The notes under the pieces are model-generated. The model saw only the letters and a program-made list of their open reading frames with translations. It did not search any database and was not told the origin of the DNA. Position numbers and translations under genes: made by a program. Below are positions 10,652 through 19,562 of a stretch of 64,000 nucleotides of DNA, one piece after another (within the stretch, counting starts at the first letter, position 1; each line of letters opens with the position of its first letter). Origin of the DNA: Ascaphus truei (taxonomy: Eukaryota > Chordata > Amphibia > Anura > Ascaphidae); NCBI GenBank assembly GCA_036426205.1, contig WSYH01001195.1:62001-126000 (forward strand), written 5' to 3'.

Positions 10652-12150
10652 TGTGAAGTGCAATGCTTTGTTGAACTGTTAATAAGAATTTCAGGTCTGC
10701 AATAGGGGGTCGGTCAAAAAAAAAACATTTTATTTTTTAATTCAAGTTATACAAATATATATTTTGGGGGTTATCGCCATGGGCTTGCATAGCAATTATG
10801 GATATTATGAGATTCAAACAGTACTATTGCTTTTTAATTCCAGACTAGTCATGTACGTTCTTTCTGAGGTGGGTGGCATATTGTAGTACTGTGATTTTTA
10901 TTTGGGGCTGTGGGGATCAAAACATTATTATGAACTGTTGAGAATATGTCTTTGAACTACAGTACAGCTTTGAACTTCATACAGCTTGCACAGCTCGCAC
11001 CCCCTCCCCCCCGCACACACACACACAAGGCTCAATGATTTCAACTACTCATCAACACCTCTGACAAACCATGCACCATGCTACGCATGCGCATGTGCGA
11101 TAAGCTAAGCCCTTCTAACTTGCCTTTTCTTCAACACAACACTCCCCCCCCCTAGTAATAAGATTAACATGTTGTGTGAGATACAGGCCTAGCTAAGCAA
11201 GCCCTTCTAAAACTGGAATTGTACTGTAACAAAACAAGTCAACTTGAAGTTCAAAGCTTATCAACAACACAACAACAGAGCCCTCCAACAGAGCCATTCC
11301 CGTAAATGTACTGTTGCGTGATTATCATGAGCTGGGCAGAAGACATGTTGGATAATCCTTAATGCAGGAAAATAGGAATTTTCTATGGAATTTTATTGCA
11401 TTATTAACAGAAATGATTGATTAAACAATAAAAATATATTCATTTTTATAAAACATTTTTAATTTTTCTATATATTGTTTCCAAAACTAATGTGAAGTGC
11501 AATGCTTTGTTTGTTGAACTGTTCATAAGAATTTCAGGTCTGCAAGAGGGGGTCGGTTTAAAAAATAGATTTTATTTTTTAATGCATAATACAGTACAAA
11601 AATACAATACAGTAGGTCTTGTCTTTCTCTTTGTTATGGCATTGTGAGATGAGGGGAGATCGGGGAGAGAGGTGGCTGCAGCTCTGAAAATACAGTATTT
11701 CAAAAGATTGTTTTTAAAACGATTTTTTTATTATTTTTTTGGCAAACACGGATTTCTATACAGTAACAGTATATATAGCAGTAACTACTGAGAGAGGGTG
11801 GGAGAGAGGGGTTTGTGTAAAATACAGGCTGGTTTGTACATGAACACCGTACTATTATCTTACACATCCCCCCCCTTCCTTTTTTCATTGCGGCAGTTCT
11901 GAAAATGAAAAGAAACAATAAATGCAGACATGGTTAGTTTGGGTGCCATACAGTACTTACAGTGCTGTAAAGTGCCTGTATCATACTTACCTGTGCCTGA
12001 TTAACAGAAATAAATGGTTAAAACAATAACAATACAGTATTTATTTCAAAATATTTTTTTAAAAACAATTTTTTTTGCAAAAACATATTCATACTTACCT
12101 GTGCCTGATTAACAATATTTCAAAAAAAGAAAAAGAAAAAAGATAATGAT
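10652..12150 (+). repeat. Left arm of the transposon region (subterminal repeat L)
   Basis: The stretch matches, in the same orientation, sequence at about 16,370-18,120, and its 10,775-11,095 part matches 14,150-14,470 in inverted orientation. A direct repeat of about 90 bp (10,652-10,742 and 11,491-11,583, starting TGTGAAGTGCAATGCTTTGT) lies inside it. On the minus strand two CACAG|GTAAGTATG sequences (about 11,990 and 12,098) look like splice donors downstream of the BEN-like gene. TACAGTA and TACTGTA motifs are frequent. It is interpreted as one of the long ends of a DNA transposon. Confidence 0.6.
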
Positions 12151-12297
12151 TAAACGCATTAAACCATAAATTCATGTTTTTTTTGGTAAACTTTTGCACT
12201 ACAGTAGAGTTTGGGAAAAGTCATTTGCAAGAGGGTTGCCACTCCAAGCATGAGCCCTTGTATGCATCAAAAGGCCATTTATAGTGTCTCTCACAGC

Positions 12298-13389
12298 TCA
12301 CATAATTGTTGGGGTAACACGGAAATTATGGTCCACTTCATTCAAAATGGTCTTTCTTAAATTTGCTGGCAGAGCCTTCTTTCTTTTGTTTCCTTCATAA
12401 TTTACATTGTGGGTCCAACGGCTGTACATCTCAAATCTGACGTGGTGTTTAAATATTGACAGGGCAAATTTATGGGCTGCACCAGCACTTCCAGTCTTGT
12501 ATTTCTCCCGGGCGTGCTGGGCCAGGTCGGTCAAGATGATGTCCGGCAGCGTTACAATACTGGGTGCTGGTGTACTTCTGGCAGCGGGCGAGGGTAGGCG
12601 GTCTGGGAGGATGCTTTCCTCCTGTCGTGGCCTTACCGGAGTTGTCATCTCATCCTCAAAGGCATACTGGTACAGACGATATGTTGATGGATGGGGTGAG
12701 TGTGGGGGGCTTGGTGAGGGAAGCGTGAAGGTCACATCATACAGATCACCCTCCTGCTCCTGCGTCAGACATACTGGTACAGGGAAAGGAACTCGCAGGA
12801 AAAAATACAACCCCACAATTTTCCTTTCCATTTTCTCCATGTTCCTTCCGATCTTCTCCGTGTTCTTCTCCATTTTCTCCATGCGCATATCCATACTCAA
12901 CATGGTCTCCAAAGAAGATTAACCTTTTGCTCCATGCTGTAGACATCTGCGTAGGTGTGTGGTGGATGAGGTGACCAGGGGGTGGCCAGGAGAACAGCAT
13001 CAAGAATGGTTAGTAGAGCTGGTGACCAGGGGGTTGACAGGAGAGCAGCCTCAATGATGGGTTGTGGAGCAGGTCAGCAGGGGGTTGACAGGAGAGCAGC
13101 AGCGTCGAGGATGGGCTGTGGAGCAGGTCGGCAGGGGGTTGACAGGAGAGCAGTAGCATAGAGGATGGGTTGTGGAGCAGGTGAGCGGGGGGGGTGCAAG
13201 GAGAGGATAGGGACTCCACTTGACTTGCACTGTGCTAAGGGCGCCAAATTTCTTCTTCACAAAATAAGTCCCAGGGGTCTTAACCTTTGGAGCCATCGGA
13301 ACATTTTCTCTATTCTGCTTTGGTTTTCGCTTAGGTTTTGGCTGGGGAAACAGCTTCCGTCTTTCACTTGGCCGGCACGGCAGAAGCAA
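12298..13389 (-). CDS. BEN-like transposon accessory gene (partial model)
   Basis: I do not recognise a named gene. The C-terminal exon (about 12,298-12,945) begins near METMLSMDMRMEKMEKNTEK, with Met or Leu every three to four residues (a short coiled coil). A Pro/Ser-rich linker follows, then about 65 residues resembling a BEN domain: AHKFALSIFKHHVRF, then KKALPANLRKTILNEV. BEN domains bind DNA or chromatin in animal proteins. A better initiator, MEQKVNLL at 12,935, is one frameshift away, directly after an acceptor-like CTACAG. A basic N-terminal segment (residues such as KRKPKQNRENVP and VKTPGTYFVKKKFGALS) lies at 13,227-13,389, joined through in-frame 51-54-bp repeats. It is transcribed away from the helix-turn-helix exon at 13,728. 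An accessory DNA-binding protein of a transposon is plausible; the BEN call is by eye only. Confidence 0.5.
12973..13182. repeat. Minisatellite, four copies of 51-54 bp
   Basis: Units begin at 12,973, 13,024, 13,075 and 13,129 and share a core GGGGGTTGACAGGAGAGCAG. Unit lengths are multiples of three, so all minus-strand frames stay open through it. In one frame it would encode 17-18-residue repeats (PPADLLHNPSS-like). It lies between the two candidate coding parts of the BEN-like gene. Confidence 0.85.
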
Positions 13390-13727
13390 GCTGGTGCCGG
13401 CATCAGTAGAATTGGGGGCGATCCATGGAAACAGGACGACGAATGCACAATGCAGTATCTGGACAAGAGCAAGTTCAGATAGAGATCAGTGTGTGAGAGT
13501 CTATGCAATTTGTCTCACCTATTATTTGAATGTTTTCGCGGGCATGGACACGAGGTGCTGGTGTTAAAAGTGGGCGTACTGTGTACTAATCCTGTCGAGT
13601 GACGTTGAGGCACATTAAATTAAACTATAAATACACCATCCATTTTGTGTATTCAATGCACATTCAATACACATCGAATTCACATCGAATTGCTCTGTGT
13701 GCTCGCATTTTTTTTCTAACAGCAGCA
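13390..13727 (+). promoter_or_regulatory. Candidate shared promoter between divergent genes
   Basis: The 338 bp between the minus-strand gene and the plus-strand exon contain TATAAATA at 13,626-13,633, about 100 bp before the plus-strand ATG. A short tandem (ACATCGAATT twice) sits at about 13,671-13,691. Just before the ATG, TTTTTTTCTAACAG is an excellent splice acceptor, so an upstream non-coding exon is possible. Confidence 0.45.
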
Positions 13728-13915
13728 ATGCCAAAGAAAAGGATTTCAAAAGATCTCAGCTTGAGAATAAAAGCTATGTACCAGAATGGACATGGCATTT
13801 TACAGATCCAACGCTGGTTAGTTGCTTCGGGCTTCGTTTTGGCAAAAAGCACTGTTAGTTATCATGCGCATGGGAAAGCCAAAAACGTCAAAAGAAATCC
13901 GACCATCACTACTGA
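13728..13915 (+). CDS. Tc1/mariner-type N-terminal helix-turn-helix exon
   Basis: The ATG at 13,728 opens MPKKRISKDLSLRIKAMYQN, then GILQIQRWLVASGFVLAKST and SYHAHGKAKNVKRNP. The pattern (basic start, 'LR..I..MY..G....I...L......STV..H') fits the N-terminal DNA-binding helix-turn-helix of Tc1/mariner (IS630-type) transposases. The frame stops at 13,917-13,919, but ACTGA|GTAAGTAC at 13,911-13,923 is a strong splice donor, so this is probably a first coding exon. No DDE exon follows on this strand. DDE exons of a suitable type occur at 18,273-18,671 in the opposite orientation, which suggests two partly deleted copies facing each other. The exon is intact in unit 1 and frameshifted in units 2 and 3. 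Confidence 0.6.
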
Positions 13916-14149
13916 GTAAGTACAGTACTACTACATTACAGTAGTACTTCTTGTCCTCCATACTGTAACTCTAAGAATGTATTGTACTGTTCTGTATGCC
14001 TGTGTGTTCTGTATGCCTGTGATAACTAATAATCTTGCATTTACTGTACACACACACAAACAAAGCATCAACAGTACAGTACTGTATGTCACCAGCTTTT
14101 ATGCCAGTGATTTGGTGGTACAGTAGGAGTGACAGTGTGTGACTGTGCA

Positions 14150-14560
14150 GTCTATTGGGATGCTTTGAAAATGAATGGTTTGTCAGAGGTGTTGATAAGA
14201 AGTTGAAATCCATGAGCTTTGTCTGTGTGCGAGGGGGGGGGGGGTGCGAGCTGTATGAAGGATTACCTGTACTGTAGTTCAAAGACATATTCACAACAGG
14301 TCATCATAATGTTTTGATCCCCACACCCCCAAATAAAAATCACAGTACTACAGTATGCCACCCACCTCAAAAAGAACATACATGACTAGTGTGGAATTAA
14401 AAAGCAACAGTACTGTTTGATTCTCGTAATATTCATAATTGCTATGCAAGCCTATGTCAAGAAAAGAAAAATAAATACTGTAACAAAAAACAACAACTTT
14501 TTTTCAGACTTGAACTTCAACTGGGAAGTCATACAGTATACGCATGCGCAGGAATGTACT
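14150..14560 (-). repeat. Subterminal repeat, inverted copy M1
   Basis: The inverse of 10,775-11,095 and of part of 16,430-16,890. Shared landmarks include the flank of CATGACTAGT, the phrase CCCCACACCCCCAAATAAAA, and a purine run near 14,230-14,244 that varies in length between copies. It ends with TTTTTTTCAGACTTGAACTT, also present in the 16.6-kb copy. Confidence 0.75.
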
Positions 14561-14589
14561 ACAGTATAAGGCCAAACTTGGGAAGATTC

Positions 14590-14800
14590 AAACCAGAAAG
14601 CCACCCATTACAAATGAATGGTGTGGGAGAGGTGTACTGTAGATAAGAAGTTGTAATCCTTGAGCCTTGTGTGTGTGCGAGGGCGAGAGCGCTGTATGAT
14701 GGATTATCAGTCCAAATAAATATTTTCAAAAGGTCATAATGTTTAATGCGCAGAAATGTGATACTGTGACACGCCTACAGTATGCGTTTCACACTACTCT
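14590..14800 (-). repeat. Subterminal repeat, shortened inverted copy M2
   Basis: A second, internally deleted copy of the M1 unit in the same orientation. It shares CATTACAAATGAATGG, GGAGAGGTGT and GATAAGAAG with the reverse complement of about 16,840-16,890. The end near 14,750-14,795 (TGTGATACTGTGACACGCC, then GTATGCGTTTCA) mirrors about 16,376-16,412. Confidence 0.65.
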
Positions 14801-15055
14801 GTGTATAATACAGATACAGTACGTACAGTAAAGTACACACGCTGCTCTGTGTATAATTCAGACATTCAATTGCTATTGGATTTTTATGACAACAACTCAT
14901 GATCGCCCACTTGAGTTTCTCGACGGTGTTGCAGACAACCCTAAAATGCCCTTTTCTGATCTGGACAAAACGATAAACAAACCACATGTTTAAGTCGGCA
15001 CGATTCAAATAAATTGCGCGCCATCAAATGGGTATTCCGATCTACACACTGCGTT

Positions 15056-15080
15056 AAATGTTCGAATAATGGCCGTCCTA
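15056..15080 (-). repeat. Candidate transposon terminus followed by TA
   Basis: GTTCGAATAATGGCCGTCC at 15,060-15,078 is followed by TA at 15,079-15,080. Its reverse complement matches 3,052-3,070 with one difference. It lies where the right arm (M1, M2, inverted repeat) would end. Confidence 0.45.
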
Positions 15081-15224
15081 TCAGTATCCCAATAGCCTGC
15101 ACTCATGGCTATTGTCCCACACTCAGTCACTCCTACCACACATTGTGACCAAGCACTGCCATCAACAGCACTTACTCCCTCACCTGCTGCACTTATTGTA
15201 TAATTATAATTTCCTGTACTGTAT

Positions 15225-15282
15225 TCTTTGTGAAGCGCTGAGTACACTTTTGGCGCTAAAGTATATAAAAAAATACATACAA
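15225..15282 (+). repeat. Amphibian-type GCGCT...GGCGCTA repeat tail
   Basis: TTTGTGAAGCGCTGAGTACA followed by CTTTTGGCGCTAAAGTATAT and an A-rich tail resembles a 3' tail I associate with repeats scattered through amphibian genomes. It supports the taxonomic guess. The repeat family itself was not identified. Confidence 0.45.
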
Positions 15283-15658
15283 TGACGCGCTATATTTTCC
15301 AACCGTATAGCAATTGACTCGGGTTTCTATCAGTTTTCTATCGTGCGCAGAATCCATTTATCGGGCACTGAAAATTGCGTTTTAGCGTTGTCTGCAATAC
15401 TGTCTAGAAACTCAAGTGGGCGATCGCGAGCTGTTGTCTTTAAAGTCTAATAGCAATTCAACCTACACAGTACAGCCGTACAGTTCTGCAAGTCTGTGTG
15501 TGTGTACTGTACAGTAATTGTAATTGGAAGATTTATATTTAAAGCAGATATTAACGTTACGAGTTCATACTGTATACAATAGTCTGAGGCTCCTTAGCCA
15601 TACACATAAATAATATGAGGACATATACTGTACTGTATACAGGATACTAAAGGGAAAA

Positions 15659-16275
15659 AAGGGTGGATAGAGCGATGCTCAAATACTATGTGTGCACACA
15701 AACATCTTCCAACATAAGCACATAAGTCCAGAGAAGGAACACTGTATAAATCCTTAGGCTGATATATATAGCTTCATCATATACAGGGAGGCCAGAAAAA
15801 AGACCTAGTCAGTCTGCATGACTACCGCACATATGGTCAATATTGCACATCCCATCAGATTAGCATAGGGACCCCATGGATATAACAGGTAATAAAATAA
15901 GGGCTTTGATGCCCATTACCTGTCCTGGGGACGAGCTGGAATCCAAGATGCCAAAGCCAAATGAAGGTTCCTCAGCATGCACTCCTGGTGTAGTAGAACC
16001 ATAGAGATGAAGGAGAGAAAAGGATGCACTGCAACTGGATCACTGTATGAAAAAATACGGGACAAACTCCAGAATAAAAATCGAGGGTTATTTATTAATA
16101 AACTCACTCATGGGTGTATACAGAAGCCCAACGTCACCCATGGCTGCTTGTATACACCATCCGACCGTGAGTTCCTACTCCTCAATTATACCTCGAAATT
16201 TTATTCTGGAGTTTGCCCCGTATTTTTTCATACAGTGATCCAGTTGCAGTGCATCCTTTGCTCTCCTTCATCTCT
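15659..16275. mobile_element. 617-bp insertion with 18-bp target repeat
   Basis: AGGATACTAAAGGGAAAA stands at 15,641-15,658 and again at 16,276-16,293. An 18-bp perfect duplication is typical of target-primed retrotransposition. The inserted 617 bp carry no ORF I recognise and no poly-A tail. Its right-hand 273 bp form the foldback listed next, and the outer arm ends exactly at the target repeat. It could be a LINE or SINE fragment with a folded end. Confidence 0.7.
16003..16275. repeat. Foldback with 85-bp arms
   Basis: Arms 16,003-16,086 and 16,191-16,275 are inverted copies with about four differences. The loop of about 104 bp contains a smaller palindrome around GGGTGTATACAGAAGCCCA and TGCTTGTATACACC, so a nested cruciform is possible. 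Confidence 0.85.
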
Positions 16276-16369
16276 AGGATACTAAAGGGAAAAGAAGTAC
16301 AGTATTACAAAAATATAATGTTGTGTCTTCTTCCGAATATAAAATATTTTTTCCGCTCATGCGGATTGG

Positions 16370-16890
16370 AACCTTGTTGAAACGCATACTGTATGCGTGT
16401 CATCACATTTCTATATGTATTATTGATTAATCAATACTTTTGCTAGGCTTGCTCTTCTTTTCCAACTGTTTTTATTTTATGCGCATGCGTGTATGTCTCA
16501 TTGGAACCTTCTTGAAACGCATATGCGTGTCATCACATTTAGGCACATGCGTGTATGACTTCTCATTCAATTTGAATTTCAAGTCTGAAAAAAACAACCT
16601 TTTTTTTCATTTCTCGACATGGACTTGCATAACAATTTTGGCTATTTTGAGAATTAATCACTACTGTAGCTTTTTAATTGTACACTAGTCATGTACGTAC
16701 ATTATGATGTGGGTGGCATACTGTGATTTTTATTTGGGGGTGTGGGGCTCAAAACATTATGATGACCTGTTGAAAATATTTCTTTGAACTAATAATCCAG
16801 CATACAGCGCCCCCCCCCCCCCCACACACACAAGGCTAAAGTATTTCTGCTTCTTATCGACACCTCTCCCAAGCCATTCATTTGTAATTG
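16370..16890 (+). repeat. Subterminal repeat, copy R
   Basis: Same orientation as 10,775-11,095 and inverted relative to M1/M2. It contains ACGCATACTGTATGCGTGTC near 16,383 and a variant near 16,518. A run of C at about 16,809-16,822 is the length-variable counterpart of the purine run in M1. Confidence 0.7.
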
Positions 16891-17588
16891 TGGCTTTGTG
16901 GCTTAGTTTCATCTTTGAGGCTTTGTTTACAGTAACTGTGTCACAGAGTCTTCTTTAGGCCTTTGAGGCTTAACGCATGCGCACGTGTGATAATCCCTTC
17001 TCGAATGACTCCTCCACGCACATACCAAGAGAATTTCAAGTTTAAGGGCAGGTGGTAAATAGCACCTTCAACCCCCCCCCCCCACCACCACTTCACACAG
17101 AAATCCTTACAAACAAACCAACGTGAATAGAAATGCTTATCCACACACAAAGCCAAACTTTGACCAAAGCAATTCACCTGTGATAAGCCCTTCATGGAAA
17201 ATCCCCTACACATTCAAATTGAATTTCAAGTTCAAAATAAAATAAACCCTTTTTTAAGGACCGATTTAAATAAACCATAATCTGAATCATGTTTCTGATA
17301 AGTTAACAATTTTTGCCATTCTTTCTTTTTCTTTGGGGGGGTGGGGGTGTTTCAATGATTCTCGTGAATTTAAAGGATTTTTTTATTTTATCAGGATAAT
17401 CATGGAAAAATGAAAAATGCAAATAATCACGAATACAAATTTACAGTCTTTATCTTCTTCGTCATGGCCGCATGGCATTCTGTAGTTCATTGAGAGAAGG
17501 GGGGTTTGTGTAATTTATTACTGTTGCTACACTATTCACACAGTTCACTAATTTTACACATGCTACCCCTTCTCCCCCCACCCTTCCT
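16891..17588. other. Spacer inside the right transposon arm
   Basis: No gene seen. The part at 17,460-17,588 resembles 11,700-11,880 in the left arm (TTTGTGTAA near a purine-rich run, then poly-C and CTTCCTTTTTT), which supports the two arms being copies of one sequence. A TTTTTCTTTGGGGGG stretch lies at about 17,326-17,342. Confidence 0.4.
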
Positions 17589-18110
17589 TTTTTAGTGCAG
17601 CTCTGTCTGAAAAGGAATGAAACAATGAGTGCAGTAAAGTGCATTTAATGTCATTGCATACAGTATCACTACTGCATATTGGACTATGCAGTTACTACTG
17701 TCAAACTATACTGTATACTGCACAGTAAACAGTAACTGTATAACTACAGTATGCTGTCAAACTATACTGGAACTCTATATTACATTATAACTACTGTATA
17801 ACTACTTTATAACAAGATTTTTAGTGCAGCTCTGTCTGGAAAGAAAAAAATAGTGGAATTAAGTGCTTATAATGGCATTGCGTACAGTATCACTACAGCA
17901 TATTAGACTATGCAGTTGCTACTGTCAAACTATACTGTACAGTACACAGTAAATGTATAACTACAGTATACTGTCAAACTATACTGTATACTGGAACTCT
18001 ACTGTATACTACATTATAACTACTGTATAACTACTTTATAACAAGATTTTTAGTGCAGCTCTGTCTGAAAAGAAAAGAAAAAATGAGTGCAGTTAAGTGC
18101 ATATAAAACA
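17589..18110. repeat. Tandem repeat, 229-bp period, about 2.3 copies
   Basis: TTTTTAGTGCAGCTCTGTCT starts units at about 17,589, 18,047 and, between them, 17,818. Each unit is dense in TACTGTA/TACAGTA and CAAACTATACTG. The array lies directly downstream of the DDE exons on the minus strand. A minus-strand donor-like ACAG|GTAAGTATGG follows at about 18,120. Confidence 0.85.
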
Positions 18111-18272
18111 ATCTGTGCCATACTTACCTGTATCATACAGTACTTGGTGTACCTGTACTTACCATACTACAGTACTGTACTGTACCTTACTACTTTCCTG
18201 ATGCCTGCCCATTACGCTGTATCACAACGGGCAACACGCTTGCAATATGATCTATATATTTATTACATCTTT

Positions 18273-18671
18273 CTACAGTGAGTATGTGTTACAAAAACTC
18301 ATTAGGCCATCCGCCAATTCATCCTTTTTTGACGGTTTCACCACTTTTCTGATATGATCCTTGAGCTGATGCCATACCATTACGATAGGATTGAAATCTG
18401 GTGATCTGGAATTGGAGGGGGGAAAGAAGGCGAATTAGTTAAAGAGATACACAGTAAAAGGTTTAAAAAAATGAGAAACTGTTACCGTACTTACTCCGCT
18501 GGCATCTTAACCCAGTTGATACTGCTGGCAAGCATACTGTATGCGCAGAAGACGCAGTGTGTTTCAGTTCATTGTCCTGGTAGAACCGGTGACCATCTGG
18601 GAATTCACGTGTAATGAATTCCACAATCTCGGAAACTATTTCCTCTTGGAAAAATGCTTTATTCATGATTC
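18273..18671 (-). pseudogene. Tc1/mariner-type DDE transposase exons, E to V
   Basis: Two exons of a DDE_3-type transposase, the enzyme that excises and inserts IS630/Tc1/mariner elements at TA. Exon A (18,671-18,495) follows a TTTTCTTGTTACAG acceptor and reads GIMNKAFF, FPDGHRFYQDNELKHTA (second catalytic Asp in QDN) and, after one frameshift, INWVKMPA. The intron at 18,494-18,406 (89 bp) runs GTAAGTACGG...CCAATTCCAG. Exon B (18,405 to the stop at 18,273) reads SPDFNPIVMVWHQLK, DHIRKVVKPSKKDELADG. Splicing restores MPAESPDFNPI exactly (GA joined to A TCA CCA), strong evidence for a real intron. The family has NPIE; here it is NPIV, and units 2 and 3 also show GTA, so the third catalytic acid is lost. 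Exons for the first Asp and the N-terminus are missing upstream, where an LTR sits. Confidence 0.85.
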
Positions 18672-18703
18672 CTGTAACAAGAAAAGAAAAGTGCTTCAAA
18701 TAC

Positions 18704-19562
18704 TGTCACGGTGTGAAAGGTTGCGTCCCAGCCTTTGTTTAAAGAAGCTGCAGCATCAGACCCTGGGAAGAATGGAAGAGGCTTTTGCTGTTCTCTGAAC
18801 CTTCTTTTTATTAGGTATTCCACATTCAGGTGTACAACAACCAGTTCCCCCAGCGTGATGTCTCCATACAGAGAGTAGCCAGCAATATCTGCATTAGAAA
18901 GTTTGCATCCTTTCACTGAAGTTCCACAGACATCCTCATATCACATAACAGCAACAAGGAGTGCAGAAAAAGAACAACCTCCTATCACACAGCAACAACA
19001 AGGAGTTGCAGCAGACCCCAGGGAAAGAAAACCCTCCCTTTTATTGACTGGTTAATTTGGACCAAACCAAATTAAGTATCCACACAGGGGAGTTGTTCTC
19101 CCAAAACTTACACAATTAGCAAACATAATCCCGTCACAACAACATACCATTTTCTATAGCAAACCCAAAATAAACAACAGTACCTTTTAAAACATCCCAT
19201 GCATGTCTTTACTCGCAAAATAAATGACATTCAGTATCACTTACTTTAATTCCCCCCCTCCATACCATGGTATAATCCACCCTGGTGGTATGCAGGAATG
19301 AAACGCCCTTTTCCTTTCTAACAGAGACTGCCATGGGCTGTGCACATCAAACTGTGTTTACACCAACCACACCTCATAATCTGGCTGACCTCAGGACACC
19401 ACATTAAAGGTTAGTAAAGTTAAAGTTAGTAAAGATCGCTGGGCCCAGCAAAGAACAGCAGAAAGAAAGACAGAAAGAAAGAAAGAAACGACTGGTGGTG
19501 CACTTATGCCAGAAAGCAAACATGCCTTTAACTTCCACAATAATGCAAACAGCCCTGTCACA
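18704..19562 (-). mobile_element. 859-bp LTR (3' LTR of an LTR retroelement)
   Basis: Read on the minus strand it starts TGTGACAGGG at 19,562 and ends CACCGTGACA at 18,704, so it has TG...CA ends with a short inverted TGTSAC. A polypurine tract lies immediately upstream (19,563-19,576, AAAAGTGGGGGATA), which marks it as a 3' LTR. AATAAA signals occur on the minus strand near 18,812 and 19,037. Inside, TCACATAACAGCAACAAGGA and a variant form a partial direct repeat (about 18,940-19,010). It sits 30 bp upstream of the transposase acceptor, so it has displaced the upstream exons. Confidence 0.75.
19440..19495. repeat. AAAG-type microsatellite in the LTR
   Basis: Interrupted AGAAAG units on the plus strand. 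The stretch is longer and rearranged in units 2 and 3 (about 41,762-41,820 and 61,826-61,884). Confidence 0.7.

Larger units (their letters stand above)
14867..15462. repeat. Inverted repeat with arms of about 75 bp
   Basis: Arms 14,867-14,940 and 15,386-15,462 are reverse complements with scattered mismatches and share GAAACTCAAGTGGGCGATC. Weaker similarity extends inward to about 14,985 and 15,350. With M1, M2 and the 16.4-16.9-kb copy this makes an imperfect palindrome of about 2.7 kb centred near 15,170. Confidence 0.8.

Noticed and set aside
12407..12922. Open frame on the plus strand opposite the BEN-like exon
   Set aside because: It is the shadow of the minus-strand frame, low in domain-like pattern and without splice or promoter signals of its own.
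15977..16285. 102-residue open frame across the 16-kb foldback
   Set aside because: The two halves are reverse complements of each other, so the frame is an accident of the hairpin.
18541..18916. Open frames overlapping the DDE exons on the plus strand and the 85-residue minus-strand frame above 18,671
   Set aside because: The plus-strand frame is antisense to recognisable transposase sequence, and the minus-strand frame lies within the LTR.
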